Of a stretch of 64,000 nt of DNA, positions 24,574 through 36,467 are shown piece by piece. Under the pieces are notes generated by a model, which was given only the letters and a program-made list of their open reading frames with translations, was not told the DNA's origin and did not search any database. The stretch is from contig NZ_JBNHEQ010000167.1 in assembly GCF_050016015.1 (NCBI RefSeq), positions 21,006-85,005 on the forward strand. The letters run 5' to 3'. The stretch is from Trichodesmium sp002260545 (GTDB lineage: Bacteria; Cyanobacteriota; Cyanobacteriia; Cyanobacteriales; Microcoleaceae). The stretch's first letter is position 1. Every line of letters starts with the position of its first letter. The translations under genes were made by a program, and so were the position numbers.

Positions 24574-26268
24574 ATGCCGAATAAAAAAAGATTTAACTTA
24601 GATTTATTAAACGATTTTTGGTCAATTGCTAAACTTTATTGGTTCTCAGAACAGAAATGGCGAGCTAGAGGTCTATTGTTACTGGTAATTGTTTTACTGG
24701 GAACATTTACTGTCTTTAATTTATTACTTACAAATCAACGAGCAGAATTTATTTCTGCACTATCTGCTCAAGAATCTGATAGATTTTGGCGCTCAATTCT
24801 AGAGTTTTTTGGCACAGTTGTAGTGGCTGTACCTTTTGTGTCTTCCTATTCTTTTGTCCGACAAAAACTTAGTATATTTTGGCGCAGGTGGATGACTCAT
24901 AGTTTTATGAAAAGTTATTTAGGCGATCGCTCTTTCTATAAAATTAGTTACCACCCAGAAATTGATAATCCAGACCAACGTATTTCTCAGGATATTAAAA
25001 GTTTTACAGACCAATCTTTGAGTTTTCTTATAACTATCTTGAATGCTATATTTCAGTTATTTGGTTTTAGTGCTTTGTTATGGTCAATTTCTAAACCATT
25101 AGTATTTTTTGTAATTTTTTATGCGGTTGCTGGCACAGTAATTACAACAGGGGTATTTGGCAAAGTTTTGGTAGGGATTAATTTTGAACAACTGAAGCGA
25201 GAAGCTAACTTTCGTTTTGGTTTAATTAGAGTTCGGGAAAATGCTGAATCTATAGCTTTTTATGGAGGAGAAAAACAGGAGTTACAACAGGCAAATAACC
25301 TATTTAATGATGTTTTTGATAATTTTAATCGGTTAATTAAATGGCAACTATATTTGGATATTTTCAGAAACAGTTATGAGTTTATTACTTTTGCATTACC
25401 ATCTATAATTATTGGTCCGCGCGTGCTTTCGGGTGAATTAGAAATAGGGGTAATTACTCAAGCAGCAACAGCTTTTGCTATTATCTTAAGTTCCTTAACA
25501 GTTATTGTTAGTCAATTGGATAGATTGACAGAATTTGCTGCTGGAATTAATCGTTTATCTACTTTTTCTGCTGCTATTGAATCATCTCCTGAAGTTCCTG
25601 AAGGTGAATCAACAATTGATACAATAACAAATTCTGGTCTAGCTTTAGAACATTTAACATTAAAAACTCCCAATTATCAAAGAACTTTAGTTAGAGATAT
25701 TTCTGTGGAAATAACATCAGGAAATGGATTATTAATTATGGGAGCTAGTGGCAGTGGTAAGAGTTCAATTTTAAGAGCGATCGCTGGTTTATGGAACTCT
25801 GGAACAGGAGCTATTTATCGACCTAAATTGAATGAAATATTATTCTTACCTCAGAAACCTTATATGGTTTTAGGTTCTTTACGTCAACAACTTTTATATC
25901 CCCAGACTAATCTAGATATTTCTGATGTAGAAATACAGCAAGTATTAGAAAGAGTAAATCTGCCCAAATTAGCAGAAAGATTTGGTGGTTTAGATGCAGT
26001 AGAAAATTGGAGTCAAGTTTTGTCAGTAGGAGAACAACAAAGGGTTGCTTTTGCCAGATTATTATTAACTAAACCTAACTATGTAATTCTTGATGAAGCA
26101 ACCAGTGCTTTAGATGTGCCAAGTGAGGAACTTTTATATCAACAATTGCAAGGAAAATCTACAACATTTATTAGTGTTGGGCATCGTCCGACTTTAAAAA
26201 ATTATCACCAACAATTATTAGAAATTACTACTGATGAATCTTGGGAACTTAAACCTATTGTAACCTAA
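24574..26268 (+). CDS. ABC transporter, fused permease/ATPase of the YddA/SbmA-BacA type
   Basis: The protein is 564 residues. Residues about 1-335 form a six-helix membrane domain of the SbmA/BacA-like class (WRRWMTHSFMKSYLGDRSFYKI and DNPDQRISQDIKSF, including the conserved NPDQRI). The C-terminal nucleotide-binding domain has Walker A GASGSGKSS, signature LSVGEQQR, Walker B YVILDEATSALD and switch GHR. Relatives carry vitamin B12, peptides or long-chain acyl compounds; substrate here is unknown. It would act as a homodimer in the plasma membrane. There are no operon partners. Confidence 0.9.
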   Translation: MPNKKRFNLDLLNDFWSIAKLYWFSEQKWRARGLLLLVIVLLGTFTVFNLLLTNQRAEFISALSAQESDRFWRSILEFFGTVVVAVPFVSSYSFVRQKLSIFWRRWMTHSFMKSYLGDRSFYKISYHPEIDNPDQRISQDIKSFTDQSLSFLITILNAIFQLFGFSALLWSISKPLVFFVIFYAVAGTVITTGVFGKVLVGINFEQLKREANFRFGLIRVRENAESIAFYGGEKQELQQANNLFNDVFDNFNRLIKWQLYLDIFRNSYEFITFALPSIIIGPRVLSGELEIGVITQAATAFAIILSSLTVIVSQLDRLTEFAAGINRLSTFSAAIESSPEVPEGESTIDTITNSGLALEHLTLKTPNYQRTLVRDISVEITSGNGLLIMGASGSGKSSILRAIAGLWNSGTGAIYRPKLNEILFLPQKPYMVLGSLRQQLLYPQTNLDISDVEIQQVLERVNLPKLAERFGGLDAVENWSQVLSVGEQQRVAFARLLLTKPNYVILDEATSALDVPSEELLYQQLQGKSTTFISVGHRPTLKNYHQQLLEITTDESWELKPIVT

Positions 26269-26471
26269 AAAAAAGGTAAGCATTCAGCAGTCAACTAATA
26301 GCCGAGTAAACGTACAGGACTGATTAAAATGGCGTTTCTGAATCAAGGTATGAAAATAAAAATTGAACAATCTGAAATAGTTATTATTCAATAGTTTAGC
26401 AATTACCAAAAAATACAAATCATACCCAAAATTAGCAACGCCTGTAATTTCATTTTTTGCGTAAGTCCTGA
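26269..26471. other. Convergent intergenic spacer
   Basis: About 200 bp of AT-rich sequence separate the convergent ABC transporter and giant nuclease genes. No distinct terminator hairpin is evident. Confidence 0.4.
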
Positions 26472-29400
26472 TTATAATTCCTCAATTGATTGATATTCTA
26501 TGAAATTTAAGTCAGTCGTATCAATAATTTGAGTATTTTCGAGAATAGCTATAGTTTCACCATTGAGAAGAATATTTGTGGTATTTTCCCCAATATTGGG
26601 AACAAACTCTATTTCTTCAAAGCTAAAGCCAACTAAAGCTAAAGTATCCTCATTGTTAAAGTCAGTTATTGTATTAACTCCTGCATTTGCAGGAGTTAAT
26701 ACAAAGACATTGCTACCTTGACCGCCAGTGAGAATATTATTACCCAGGCCACCATAGAGTATATCGTCTCCCTGAGCGCCATCTAGTAAGTCATAGCCTT
26801 CCCCACCTATTAGAGTATCTTGTCCGTTCTCACCATTGATGGTATCGTTGCCTGTTCCTCCGTAGAGAAGATCCTCACCCTTACCACCATTGATGTTATC
26901 GTTACCTATACTTCCTGATAGTATGTCATTACCTTGGTTCCCATTGAGGTAGTCATCTCCTTCACCACCGTTGAGTTGGTCGTTTCCATCACCACCATTG
27001 ATGTTATCGTTACCTTTGCCTCCCATCAAAATGTCATCATCGTTGTCTCCAAATATAATATCATTACCTTTACCTCCATAGACAGTATCTTTGTCTTTCC
27101 CTCCGTAGATAGTATCTTCGCCTTGAGTCGCACTAATTAAATCATCTTGACTTCCACCAAAGATTCGATCGTTATCATTATCATTAGTGGAAGTGTTAAT
27201 TTGACTTGCTTGACGTTGCTCTGAAATGTTTGTGCCATCACCAATAACAATATCGCTACCACCTAAAGCTATGAGGATATTAGAGCTACTATTACCATAG
27301 ATGGCATCAGCATTTTCGGTGCCGATGTAGTTATCTGAGTCTGAAGTTCCCGTAAAGGTGTTTTCTTGCGTAATCTCAGTGATAGCAGCGTTGAAATCTA
27401 CTATTGGTAGTATAGGTTCAGCAGGTAGAACAAGAGTCAAAGTTGCTTCTGGCGCAGGAGTTACTTCTGGCTCTGGTTCTGGTTCGGGAGTTGGTTCTGG
27501 TTCGGGAGTTGGTTCTGGTTCGGGAGTTGGTTCGGGAACTGGTTCGGGAGTTGGTGCTGGTGCTGGTGCTGGTTCTGGTGCTAGTTCCGGTGCTGGTTCG
27601 GGTGCTGCTTCGGGAACTGGTTCCGGTAGAGGTTCCGGTGCTGGTGCTGGTGCTGGTGCTGGTTCGGGAACTGGTTCCGGTAGAGGTTCCGGTGCTGGTT
27701 CGGGAGTTGGTACAGGTTCCGCCTCCGGTAGAGGTTCCGGTGCTGGTGCTGGTGCTGGTTCGGGAGTTGGTACAGGTTGGGGAGTTGGTTCCGGTGCTGG
27801 TGTTGGTGCAGTTTCTGGTGCTGGTGCTGATACAGGTTCCGCCTCCGGTAAAGGTTCCGGTGCTGGTGCTGGTGCTGGTTCGGGAACTGGTTCGGGAGTT
27901 GGTGCTGGTGCTGGTTCGGGAGTTGGTACAGGTTCCGCCTCCGGTAGAGGTTCCGGTGCTGNNNNNNNNNNNNNNNNNNNNNNNNNNNNNNNNNNNNNNN
28001 NNNNNNNNNNNNNNNNNNNNNNNNNNNNNNNNNNNNNNNNNNNNNNNNNNNNNNNNNNNNNATACAGGTTCCGCCTCCGGTAAAGGTTCCGGTGCTGGTG
28101 CTGGTGCTGGTTCGGGTGCTGCTTCGGGAACTGGTTCTGGTTCGGGAGTTAGTACAGGTTGGGGAGTTGGTTCCGGAGCAGGTTCTGGTACAGGTTCCGC
28201 CTCCGGTACAGGTTCTGGTACAGTTTCTGGTGCATTTTCTGGTGCTGGTTCGGGAGTTGGTTCCGGTGCAGTTTCTAGTACAGGTTGCGGTTCTGGTGCA
28301 TTTTCTGGTGCATTTTCTGGTGCTGGTGCAGTTTCTAGTACAGGTTGCGGTTCTGGTGCATTTTCTGGTGCATTTTCTGGTGCATTTTCTGGTGCATTTT
28401 CTAGTGCTGGTGCTGGTACAGGTTCTGGTGCTGGTACAGGTTCTGGCTCTGGTGCTGGTACAGGTTCAGTATCGTTATCAACGTTTGTAATACTAACATC
28501 AGCAACAGCAAGACCGTCATACTCACTATCACCGCTTGTTGCTGTTGTCTCTAATATAAAATTGACATCCCCATCTACTTCTGTGTCATCTACTCCTGTA
28601 ACTTTTAATGTTTGGGAAATATTCCAATTTGCTGGAGTAAATGTGACGCTACTAACATCTACCGTTCCCTCTGTTGTGTCATTTGAAGCAACTGTTACTA
28701 CTACATCATCATTAGGTTGACTGTTTAATACTATCTTCAAGCTGGCTGTTGTCCCATCTTCGCTTGTGCTTAAGTTTGCACGAGAAACAGTTATTCCTGG
28801 CGTACCTTCATTTTCGTCTGTGACAGTAACTGCAATAGTTTGGATATCATTTCCATCATTGCTGTCTGATGCAGTGACTTCTACCTCATAAACGTTGTAT
28901 TGGTGTTCATCTGTTGGTAACTCGAAGTCGGGACTTGTCTTGAAGGTTATTTCTCCGCTGTTTTCGTCTATTTCAAATAAATCAGAGTCTGCTCCTCCTG
29001 TAATAGAATAATTTATTGTATCCTCATCAGCATCTTCGGCAGTTACAGTAGTTACTGTACTAGTATTTTCGGCGACTGTTGCTGTATTATCGCTAGTAAT
29101 AATAGGGGCATCATTTTCGGGGGTGACATCTATGGTGATGGTGTTGGCTGTTTCACTGTCTTCTGTACCGTCATTCACGGTAAAGTTAAAGTTGGCGTAA
29201 CCTGTGCCGTTGGCATCTGTTTCTGGAGTAAATACTAGCTTGGGAATGTCTACTGCTGTTATTACTTGGTTGGCTGTTACGTCTGTTTCGTTTAGTTGTA
29301 ATGTGCCTGCTGCTGGCAGGGTGGTTATTGTAATAGATGCTAAAGTATCTCCGTCCTCTATGTCGTTAAAGCTAAAGTCGGTTTCAGCAAATGTATGGTT

Positions 29401-32400
29401 GTTGTCTTCTCCTATGGTGATGGTTTTGTCTGCTGCTGTGGGGGCATCGTTTTCGGCTGTGACATTTATAGTTATAGTATGTGCTGCTACGCTGTCTTCT
29501 GTACCGTCGTTGACTGTAAAGTTAAAGTTGGCGTAACCTGTGCCGTTGGCATCTGTTTCTGGAGTAAATANNNNNNNNNNNNNNNNNNNNNNNNNNNNNN
29601 NNNNNNNNNNNNNNNNNNNNNNNNNNNNNNNNNNNNNNNNNNNNNNNNNNNNNNNNNNNNNNNNNNNNNNGTAAAGTTAAAGTTGGCGTAACCTGTGCCG
29701 TTGGCATCTGTTTCTGGAGTAAATACTAGCTTGGGAATGTCTACTGCTGTTATTACTTGGTTGGCTGTTACGTCTGTTTCGTTTAGTTGTAATGTGCCTG
29801 CTGCTGGCAGGGTGGTTATTGTAATAGATGCTAAAGTATCTCCGTCCTCTATGTCGTTAAAGCTAAAGTCGGTTTCAGCAAATGTATGGTTGTTGTCTTC
29901 TCCTATGGTGATGGTTTTGTCTGCTGCTGTGGGGGCATCGTTTTCGGCTGTGACATTTATAGTTATAGTATGTGCTGCTACGCTGTCTTCTGTACCGTCG
30001 TTGACTGTAAAGTTAAAGTTGGCGTAACCTGTGCCGTTGGCATCTGTTTCTGGAGTAAATACTAGCTTGGGAATGTCTACTGCTGTTATTACTTGGTTGG
30101 CTGTTACGTCTGTTTCGTTTAGTTGTAATGTGCCTGCTGCTGGCAGGGTGGTTATTGTAATAGATGCTAGACTATCTCCGTCTATGTCGTTAAAGCTAAA
30201 GTCGGTTTGGCTAAATATGTGGTTGTTGTCTTCTTCTATGGTTATGGTTTTGTCTGCTGCTGTGGGGGCATCGTTTTTTGCAGTAACTATGATATTTGCT
30301 GTATCAGTCTCACTACTAAATGCTGTGTCATTTCCATTGCTGGTTACATCTTCTTTATTTCCAGCAGTACCTGATGTTTGGTCCCAAGCCCGGAATGTGA
30401 TGCCATTGGTTATTGTACCGTTATAGTTTTCGTTGGGAGTAAATAGTAGACGGGTATTTGCATCTGCTGCTAATAATAAGGCACTATTTTTTGATACTTC
30501 TCCTACTGGACTCCAGGTTGTGCCTCCGTCTGTGCTGTAATGCCAAGTTCCATTGCTTTGGTCTGTTGCTGTTATGGCAATACCTGTTACTGCACCAGTA
30601 TCGGCGTCGGTGACGTTTCCTCCGAGAGAGACTATTTCGCTGACCTTGTTGCCTACTTCTCCGTCGGCGGTTGTGTCTTCTTCTACTGTTAGTTCGATGT
30701 CGGCAGTTGCACCCTTAGTATCTAAAGTCTTGTCTAATACTGGTGCATCGTTGGGGCTTTCCAAATTCAAACCAACTATTATGGGGTCGTGGTCAGAATT
30801 GCGGAACTGGTCTTGACCATTAAACAGACTTGGATCGCGTCCAAAATCAAGGTTATAATCAAGAGCATCAGGTTCGTCAACATTAACGTGCCACTCTGTA
30901 GCTCCTGTTACTTGATTTGTCAAACTAGAATTAGCTAAAGCATAGTCGATGGTTCCTAGCTGCCCATCAAATGTGAAAGAGTAAGCGCTATTACCGACAA
31001 ACTGTTGTGCAAGGTCAGTATAACCTTCTGCTTCCAGGAATGTAATTGGGTCTTCCTGAGCGTAAGCGTTCAAGTCACCCACAATTAAGAAGTCTTCGTC
31101 GCCACTTCCTGTGGGGTCAGTATTTAACCAAGCATTTAGAGCTTCTGAAGCTCGTAAACGAGTACCATTGAAATTACCCTGGCCGTCACCTACATCTGCA
31201 TCGTCACCAGTTCCAGTACCACCTTTAGACTTGAAGTGGTTAACAGATACGGTAAAACGTTCCCCTGTAGCTAGTTCTTCAAAAGTGACAGCAAGAGGAG
31301 CACGGTTAGTATCATTCCCATCAAATACTGTACCTCCTAAACCAAGAGCAGGCAGATCGGAATCTGTGAGAATTTCTACTGTTGTTCCAGGAGCAACTTT
31401 AACGCTGTCAGTTTTGTAAATTGCACCGACAGAAATAGCATCGCCTGTATCCACAAAAGGAACGCCCGGATCGACGTAAGCATAAGTCCCTGCACCGACT
31501 CGGTTATTAATTTCATCAACCAATGTCTGAATAGCAAACTGACCGTCACCGTTTTGGTCTCCACCAAATTCGTTCTCTAACTCAACCAAGCCAAAAATAT
31601 CCGCGTCAATATCTTCCAAAATTGTAACTAACTTCTCAACTTGACGGTCAAACTCAGCTTGGTTATCGGCACCACGAGGAGAAAGACCGTTAGGACCGCT
31701 ACCAGGATTACCTGCTTCGTCTAGAGTAGTAAAGAAATTGAGAACATTGAGACTAGCAACCTTCAAATTTCCACCAACATCATCAGGTGTTTCTGGACGA
31801 AGATTAGTTGCTTGGAAATCTACAAAATTAACAGGTTGAATTCGGTACTCCCCAGAGCCAAAGCTGAGAATACCAGAAAGATTATCAACAGTATCGCCAC
31901 CCCGGAGAGTATTAGTTGAACTGAGAGGGTTGCCGCCACGACCATGAATAATTGGATTAGGGTTTTCAACTGTTTGAGCATCATCCAGAATAATGCGTCG
32001 GGTAGCGATCGCTTCTTGATAAGCTGCAAAACCTGCAAGATCAGGAGCATTGAAGTCAGTAAATTGTTCTAGGCGACCATCAGTTCCTGGTTCATTGCTT
32101 TCACCGTCAGAAGCTAGGACGATTTCACCGAAGCGTTCTAAGTTGAAAGATCCAGTAACAAACAGGGTATCGGGAATTGTGATTCCCATTCCCTCAAAAG
32201 CTTCTAGATCCTCAACAGTAGTAACAGGGAAGTTGACAGTAGCAGGAGTTGGTAAAGTATCTGTTCCTTGAATGGAAACAGTAACATTTGTAAGCTCGGT
32301 TAAACCATTCGACTCAGTTACTGTTCCTGTTACCTGAACGACGTCTCCGATCTTCACGTCTACCGCAGGAGAGTCACCGTCAAAAATGAAAATCCCTTCA

Positions 32401-33692
32401 GAAGTTAAAGGATCGGCATCAGCATCAGCATCTTCTTCTTGAACAAAGAAACCGTTCAAATCTCCATTTGTTCCGCTAGCACCATCCTGGTAGTCTCCCA
32501 CAACAACTGCTTCAATAGTTACTGTTTGACTCTCTAGGAGACTGGATGTACTACTACCTTGAATTTCATGTATGGGGGTTAAGGTAGCTTCTCCACCACC
32601 ATTATCAGTAGTTCCAGCAGTAGGAGTATTATCCACACCCAGGAAGAAGTCACTAATTACGAAATCACTAACTGTATCGGTATCGACTCCATCAGTAACT
32701 CGACGCGCACCAGCAGGGAAAAATGGACTATCTAGACCTACAACAGGAGCATCAAAGAAGAAGGTATCCCCTGCACCACCATCTGTAAGAGCAACAGTAT
32801 CGATAACAACTTCGCTACCTGTAACAGAAGTTCCTGAAATACTGCTGGTTTCAACTAAAGCAAAAGTCGAACTACCATTTTCTAGGAAGTTGTTACTAAT
32901 CTCAACATTCGGAGCAACTGCATAGTTATTTGTTAAACCTATGGGGTTTCCAACTAAGAAAAAGCCGTTATCGCCGATAGTATGGGTTGAGTCAAAGTCA
33001 ATTCGATCGTCAATTGTGCCAATTGGAGAGCCACTATCTCCTTCAACACCAATAAAACTTAAGCCATCCAATGATGTACCAGGGGTGCCAAAGATTTCGA
33101 TAAATTCAGTGTCGTCTGTTCCAGTATGGCTAACGTATAGTTCATTGATAACAAAGCTAGGGGTTTCTACACTACTGCTAAAGCTTCCTAGAGGGAAAGG
33201 AGTAGTTGCACTACCGTTACTGGTTTCACCATCTAAAGCATTAGGACTGCTAAACGTCCAGTTGGAGATGTTGAAAGTAGTACCATCGGGGCTTGTGTTG
33301 GGGACTCTGTAAGCCCAACCATCCAAGTATTCCCAAGGTTCTCCAGTGCCATCAATATTAATTTCACCAAATGTATCAACTACAGCGCCATTTAAAAAAA
33401 GTTCAATGGCATCATCTCCGTTAATACTGGATGCGCTACTTGTATCGTCAGGATTAAATCCCAAAAAACTATTGAATCCTATTGTTTCAGTTGCAATGTA
33501 TATGTAGTCTCCAGCAGAAGCAGTGCCAGAGAATGTATATTCTTGGCCGTCACTGCCTCCACCGTTATTAGCAGAGCCAAAACCATACACGCTTAAGTCG
33601 GGAATATCATCTAGAGCGAAGAACTCCACAGCTTTTGGAACTCCACCTGTAATAGGTCCATCAATGATACCTGTGATAACTAAGTCACTCAT
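26472..33692 (-). CDS. Giant secreted ExeM/NucH-like nuclease with cadherin-like, Calx-beta and RTX repeats
   Basis: The sequence reads as one gene interrupted by two 100-N gaps (29571-29670, 27962-28061). The pieces use frames that agree only if the gap lengths are not really 100. Nominal length is 2406 codons. Order: lamin-tail-like region (1-350), OB-like region (about 375-480), an exonuclease-endonuclease-phosphatase domain (642-976: SLNVLNFF, ELEN E704, VNHFKSK H819, GDLNA D873, SDHDP H968), then near-identical 112-residue cadherin-like repeats (TIEEDNNH...VNDGTEDS), a cadherin and a Calx-beta domain, a Pro-Glu-rich linker (PEPVPEPAPE) and RTX nonapeptides (GGxGxDxxx) at the C-terminus. 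There is no signal peptide, as expected for type I secretion. It is a Ca-dependent extracellular DNase, probably for phosphate scavenging or biofilm DNA. Confidence 0.88.
27962..28061. other. Assembly gap (100 N) in the Pro-Glu-rich repeat
   Basis: Exactly 100 N, a nominal scaffold gap. It lies in highly repetitive GGTTCCGGTGCTGGT-type DNA, and the frames on either side disagree by one base. Confidence 0.98.
29170..30250 (-). repeat. 336-bp (112-residue) near-identical cadherin-like coding repeats
   Basis: Copies start about 29204, 29695 and 30031 and are almost identical at DNA level, with one more partly lost in the gap. The spacing 29695 to 30031 is exactly 336 bp. Such identity means recent duplication or gene conversion and explains the assembly break. 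Confidence 0.9.
29571..29670. other. Assembly gap (100 N) in the cadherin-like repeats
   Basis: Exactly 100 N inside identical 336-bp repeats. The number of repeats is therefore unknown. Confidence 0.98.
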
Positions 33693-34285
33693 TTTCTTCA
33701 GATTTCTCTATAATCTTAAACTTTTTACAAAAAGCTATTTGATTTGAGTAAGCAATGATGATTCCCAATAATTTAATTTTGTATATGAGTGAATCACACG
33801 CTAGATCAAAGCAGAATTACTTAACGCGAGCAATAGGATATAGATGAAACCTATTCCCAGCTTTTCAGGCTTTAATGTTAAGTTAGCTAACGTATTGTTT
33901 ACTACCAAATACCCTACAAACATAACTTTTTTTTCAGTCAATGTAAATTTGTAAATTTACTGAATTTAATTTCTGTTCCTTAATCAAGCTAGAGTCCGTA
34001 ATTTCCAGGATTTTTATATTGAAGTATCTATTTTTATATGTTTTTACAGACATTGAAATCTTTGATTTTGAGCTGAATGCTGAATGCTTAAAGCTATAAA
34101 ATGTGACAATTTCTAATTTGTCTACCGATATTTGAACAAATACGTCTATTCATTGCAGGTTTGTGTGTGCCAAATTTAATTCTGGCATTTTTATTAAAAA
34201 AAAATACGGATGCAAAATGATTCAGCTTGAAGATTTAGTTAGGAAACAAAACAAACCGCTAAAATACGCAAAGGAAGACAAAAAT
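33693..34285. other. AT-rich divergent intergenic region
   Basis: About 590 bp upstream of both the nuclease gene and the small secreted protein gene. No repeat family or ORF is recognised. An in-frame extension of the next gene to 34163 has no protein-like features. The promoters of both divergent genes must be here. Confidence 0.45.
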
Positions 34286-34702
34286 ATGAACATCAAAGCT
34301 ATTGCTCTTGCATCTGTTATTGGTTTATCTGTTCCTGCGATCGCAGATATTAGCTTAAATTCTCATAGTGCTTCTGCAATGCCTACTGATTTTGTCCGTC
34401 CAACTGGAGCTTTTATGGATAATAGCGAAAATTGGGTTGTTTGGCTGAAATTAGATGAGTTCGGAAACTATACTTATGAAGCTCTATCTCGAAGAACTGG
34501 CGGTTCTCTAACTTTGAAAAATGCCTCAATTAGACGGAATAGTAAACGCTATACTTATACCTTTAGAAACGGAAGTCACAAATATATTATTGCTCATCGC
34601 CCTAAAGATCCATCAATTATCCGCTTGACTGTTGTTAACCCACAAGGAGATGTAATTTTGAACCACTTGATGCAAAAGGTTGGTAATGATTGGGATGTCT
34701 AA
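34286..34702 (+). CDS. Small secreted protein of unknown function
   Basis: The protein is 138 residues from ATG 34286, which follows AAGGAAG at 34271 and gives a classic signal peptide (MNIKAIALASVIGLSVPAIA, with cleavage likely near SASA). The mature part is a strand-rich domain with several aromatic residues (NWVVWLKLDEFGNYTYEAL, YTYTFRNGSHKYIIAHRP). It resembles small exported cyanobacterial beta-sheet proteins, but I recognise no family. It is alone. Confidence 0.75.
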   Translation: MNIKAIALASVIGLSVPAIADISLNSHSASAMPTDFVRPTGAFMDNSENWVVWLKLDEFGNYTYEALSRRTGGSLTLKNASIRRNSKRYTYTFRNGSHKYIIAHRPKDPSIIRLTVVNPQGDVILNHLMQKVGNDWDV

Positions 34703-34830
34703 AAAAAATTACTTCCCTATTCCTCCGCTACCCTACCCCTGAAAAAAGATTTTTGAGCGCAAACCCTTACAGTAGGGGTTAACGGCCGTTAACCCCTACT
34801 ACAAATGTTGATAGCTGATAGCTAAATACT

Positions 34831-35769
34831 TCAAAACTTATCAGTTGCTCTAATCAAAGCATCTTTAATCCCCGGTTCACTCACCGAATGTCCGGCATCT
34901 GGTACTACAATAAATTCTGCTTCTGGCCATGCTCGATGTAATTCCCAAGCTGACACTATCGGAGAAACAATATCATATCTTCCCTGGACAATTACTCCGG
35001 GAATATGCCGGATTTTATCGACATTTTTTAATAACTGTTCTTCATCTTCAAAGAAGCATTTATTAATGAAATAATAACATTCTATTCTGGCAAAAGCTAC
35101 AGCAAAATTACTCTCACCAAAACTTTGCATCAAGTTAGGATCTTGAATTAATTTACTGGTACTTGCCTCCCAAATTGACCAAGCACGTGCAGCTTCTAAT
35201 TGTACTTTTTTATCTGTATTAGTTAATCTTTGATAATAAGCTTTAACTAAATCATGCCTTTCTGCTACTGGAATAGGTTTTAAATATTCCTCCCAAGCAT
35301 CAGGAAAAATTTTACTTGTACCTTCTTGATAAAGCCAAAAAATTTCTTTTGGGCGTCCTAGAAAAATACCTCTTAATATTAAACCAATGCAACTTTCTGG
35401 ATAGGTTTGACTATAAGCTAATGCTAAGGTACTTCCCCAACTTCCTCCAAACACAACCCACTTTTCAATACTGAGATGAACTCGCAGTTTTTCAATATCA
35501 TTAACTAAATCCCAAGTAGTATTTTGATTAAGTTCAGCATAGGGTTTACTGTTACCACAACCGCGTTGGTCAAAGAGAATAATTCGCCATTTTTGAGGAT
35601 CAAAATATTGGCGATAAATAGGTATAATTCCACCACCCGGCCCACCATGTAAAAAGACTACTGGTTTACCTTGGGGGTTGCCACATTCTTCATAATAAAT
35701 AGTGTGAAGATCAGAAACTTTTAGATTGCCTGTTTTGTATGGTTGAATGGGTGGATAAAGTTCTCGCAT
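34831..35769 (-). CDS. pip: Proline iminopeptidase
   Basis: The 312-residue alpha/beta hydrolase removes N-terminal proline from peptides (family S33). It shows the diagnostic start MRELYPPIQPYKTGNLKVSD, oxyanion motif HGGPGGG, FDQRGCGNS, the nucleophile elbow GGSWGSTLAL, the acid in GRYDIVSP and the His in DAGHSVSEPG. It is cytoplasmic; length matches the family (about 315). Confidence 0.96.
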   Translation of the reverse strand: MRELYPPIQPYKTGNLKVSDLHTIYYEECGNPQGKPVVFLHGGPGGGIIPIYRQYFDPQKWRIILFDQRGCGNSKPYAELNQNTTWDLVNDIEKLRVHLSIEKWVVFGGSWGSTLALAYSQTYPESCIGLILRGIFLGRPKEIFWLYQEGTSKIFPDAWEEYLKPIPVAERHDLVKAYYQRLTNTDKKVQLEAARAWSIWEASTSKLIQDPNLMQSFGESNFAVAFARIECYYFINKCFFEDEEQLLKNVDKIRHIPGVIVQGRYDIVSPIVSAWELHRAWPEAEFIVVPDAGHSVSEPGIKDALIRATDKF

Positions 35770-36467
35770 GATTAGATTTAAGAAGTTTTCTTAAAATAAA
35801 TTATACCTGATATAATCTTTAGATAATTAGTGATAATAAAATAGGTAGTCCTGCATAGTAATGGTGAAGATATAATATATATTTTTTAATTTGTTCTCAT
35901 GCTCCCACACTTCCCACACTCCCCACACTCCCCACACTCCCCACACTCTCTCTACCATTACTATGCACAACCACCAAATATTTGTATATAGAAGCCCTAA
36001 CAGTATCTTTGCAAAGGTGAGGGTTTTTGGCTCTTGAGTCAGTCCTCAGGAGTCATAATTCAGGAAATCGAGAGTAGAAAAATGCCCCCTTGCTTCACCA
36101 TCTCCCCCACTCCCCTACTCCCCTACTCCCCTACTCCCCTACTATATTTTAAATAGATCCCAAATGAGTTCTATACTTGTGGTTTAGCGATCGCCTCCAA
36201 AAACTGGCTCCTATATATTGAGTTATGATACAGGAAAAGCCTGAGATTTAGTCACAGATATGGAAACAATATTTCAAGGAACACCCTATCGGTAGAAGTT
36301 TCAAATGGTATAATGTCTACTCTACCGACAATTTATTAAATTCATCAGTATAACTACTCAATCTATAGGTAATTTAATCTATAATAAATTAATCTGTACA
36401 ACTGTAGTATTAGCTTATACCATTTACGTTTAAAAAGTAGAAAAATTATTATCTCCTAAAGCCTACT
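35770..36467. other. Repeat-filled intergenic region
   Basis: No gene is seen. It carries a CTGCATAGTAATGG element (35844-35975), CTCCCCTA octamers (about 36100-36142), a HIP1 site near 36186, and AT-rich sequence before the HEAT-repeat gene. Confidence 0.5.
35844..35975. repeat. CTGCATAGTAATGG palindromic element, copy 2
   Basis: GGTAGTCCTGCATAGTAATG at the left and CTACCATTACTATGCACAAC plus CACC at the right are complementary over CATAGTAATGGT. The interior is CCCCACACT heptamers. It is the longest copy of the family. Confidence 0.85.

Noticed and set aside
27358..28720. Long glycine-rich and valine/leucine-rich plus-strand ORFs
   Set aside because: They are antisense shadows of the Pro-Glu-rich linker of the minus-strand nuclease gene, and run through N gaps.
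29204..30426. Three identical 110-131-codon plus-strand ORFs
   Set aside because: They are antisense shadows of the cadherin-like coding repeats.
34163..34285. N-terminal extension of the small secreted protein
   Set aside because: The internal ATG at 34286 has a good ribosome binding site and starts a clean signal peptide; the extension is not protein-like.
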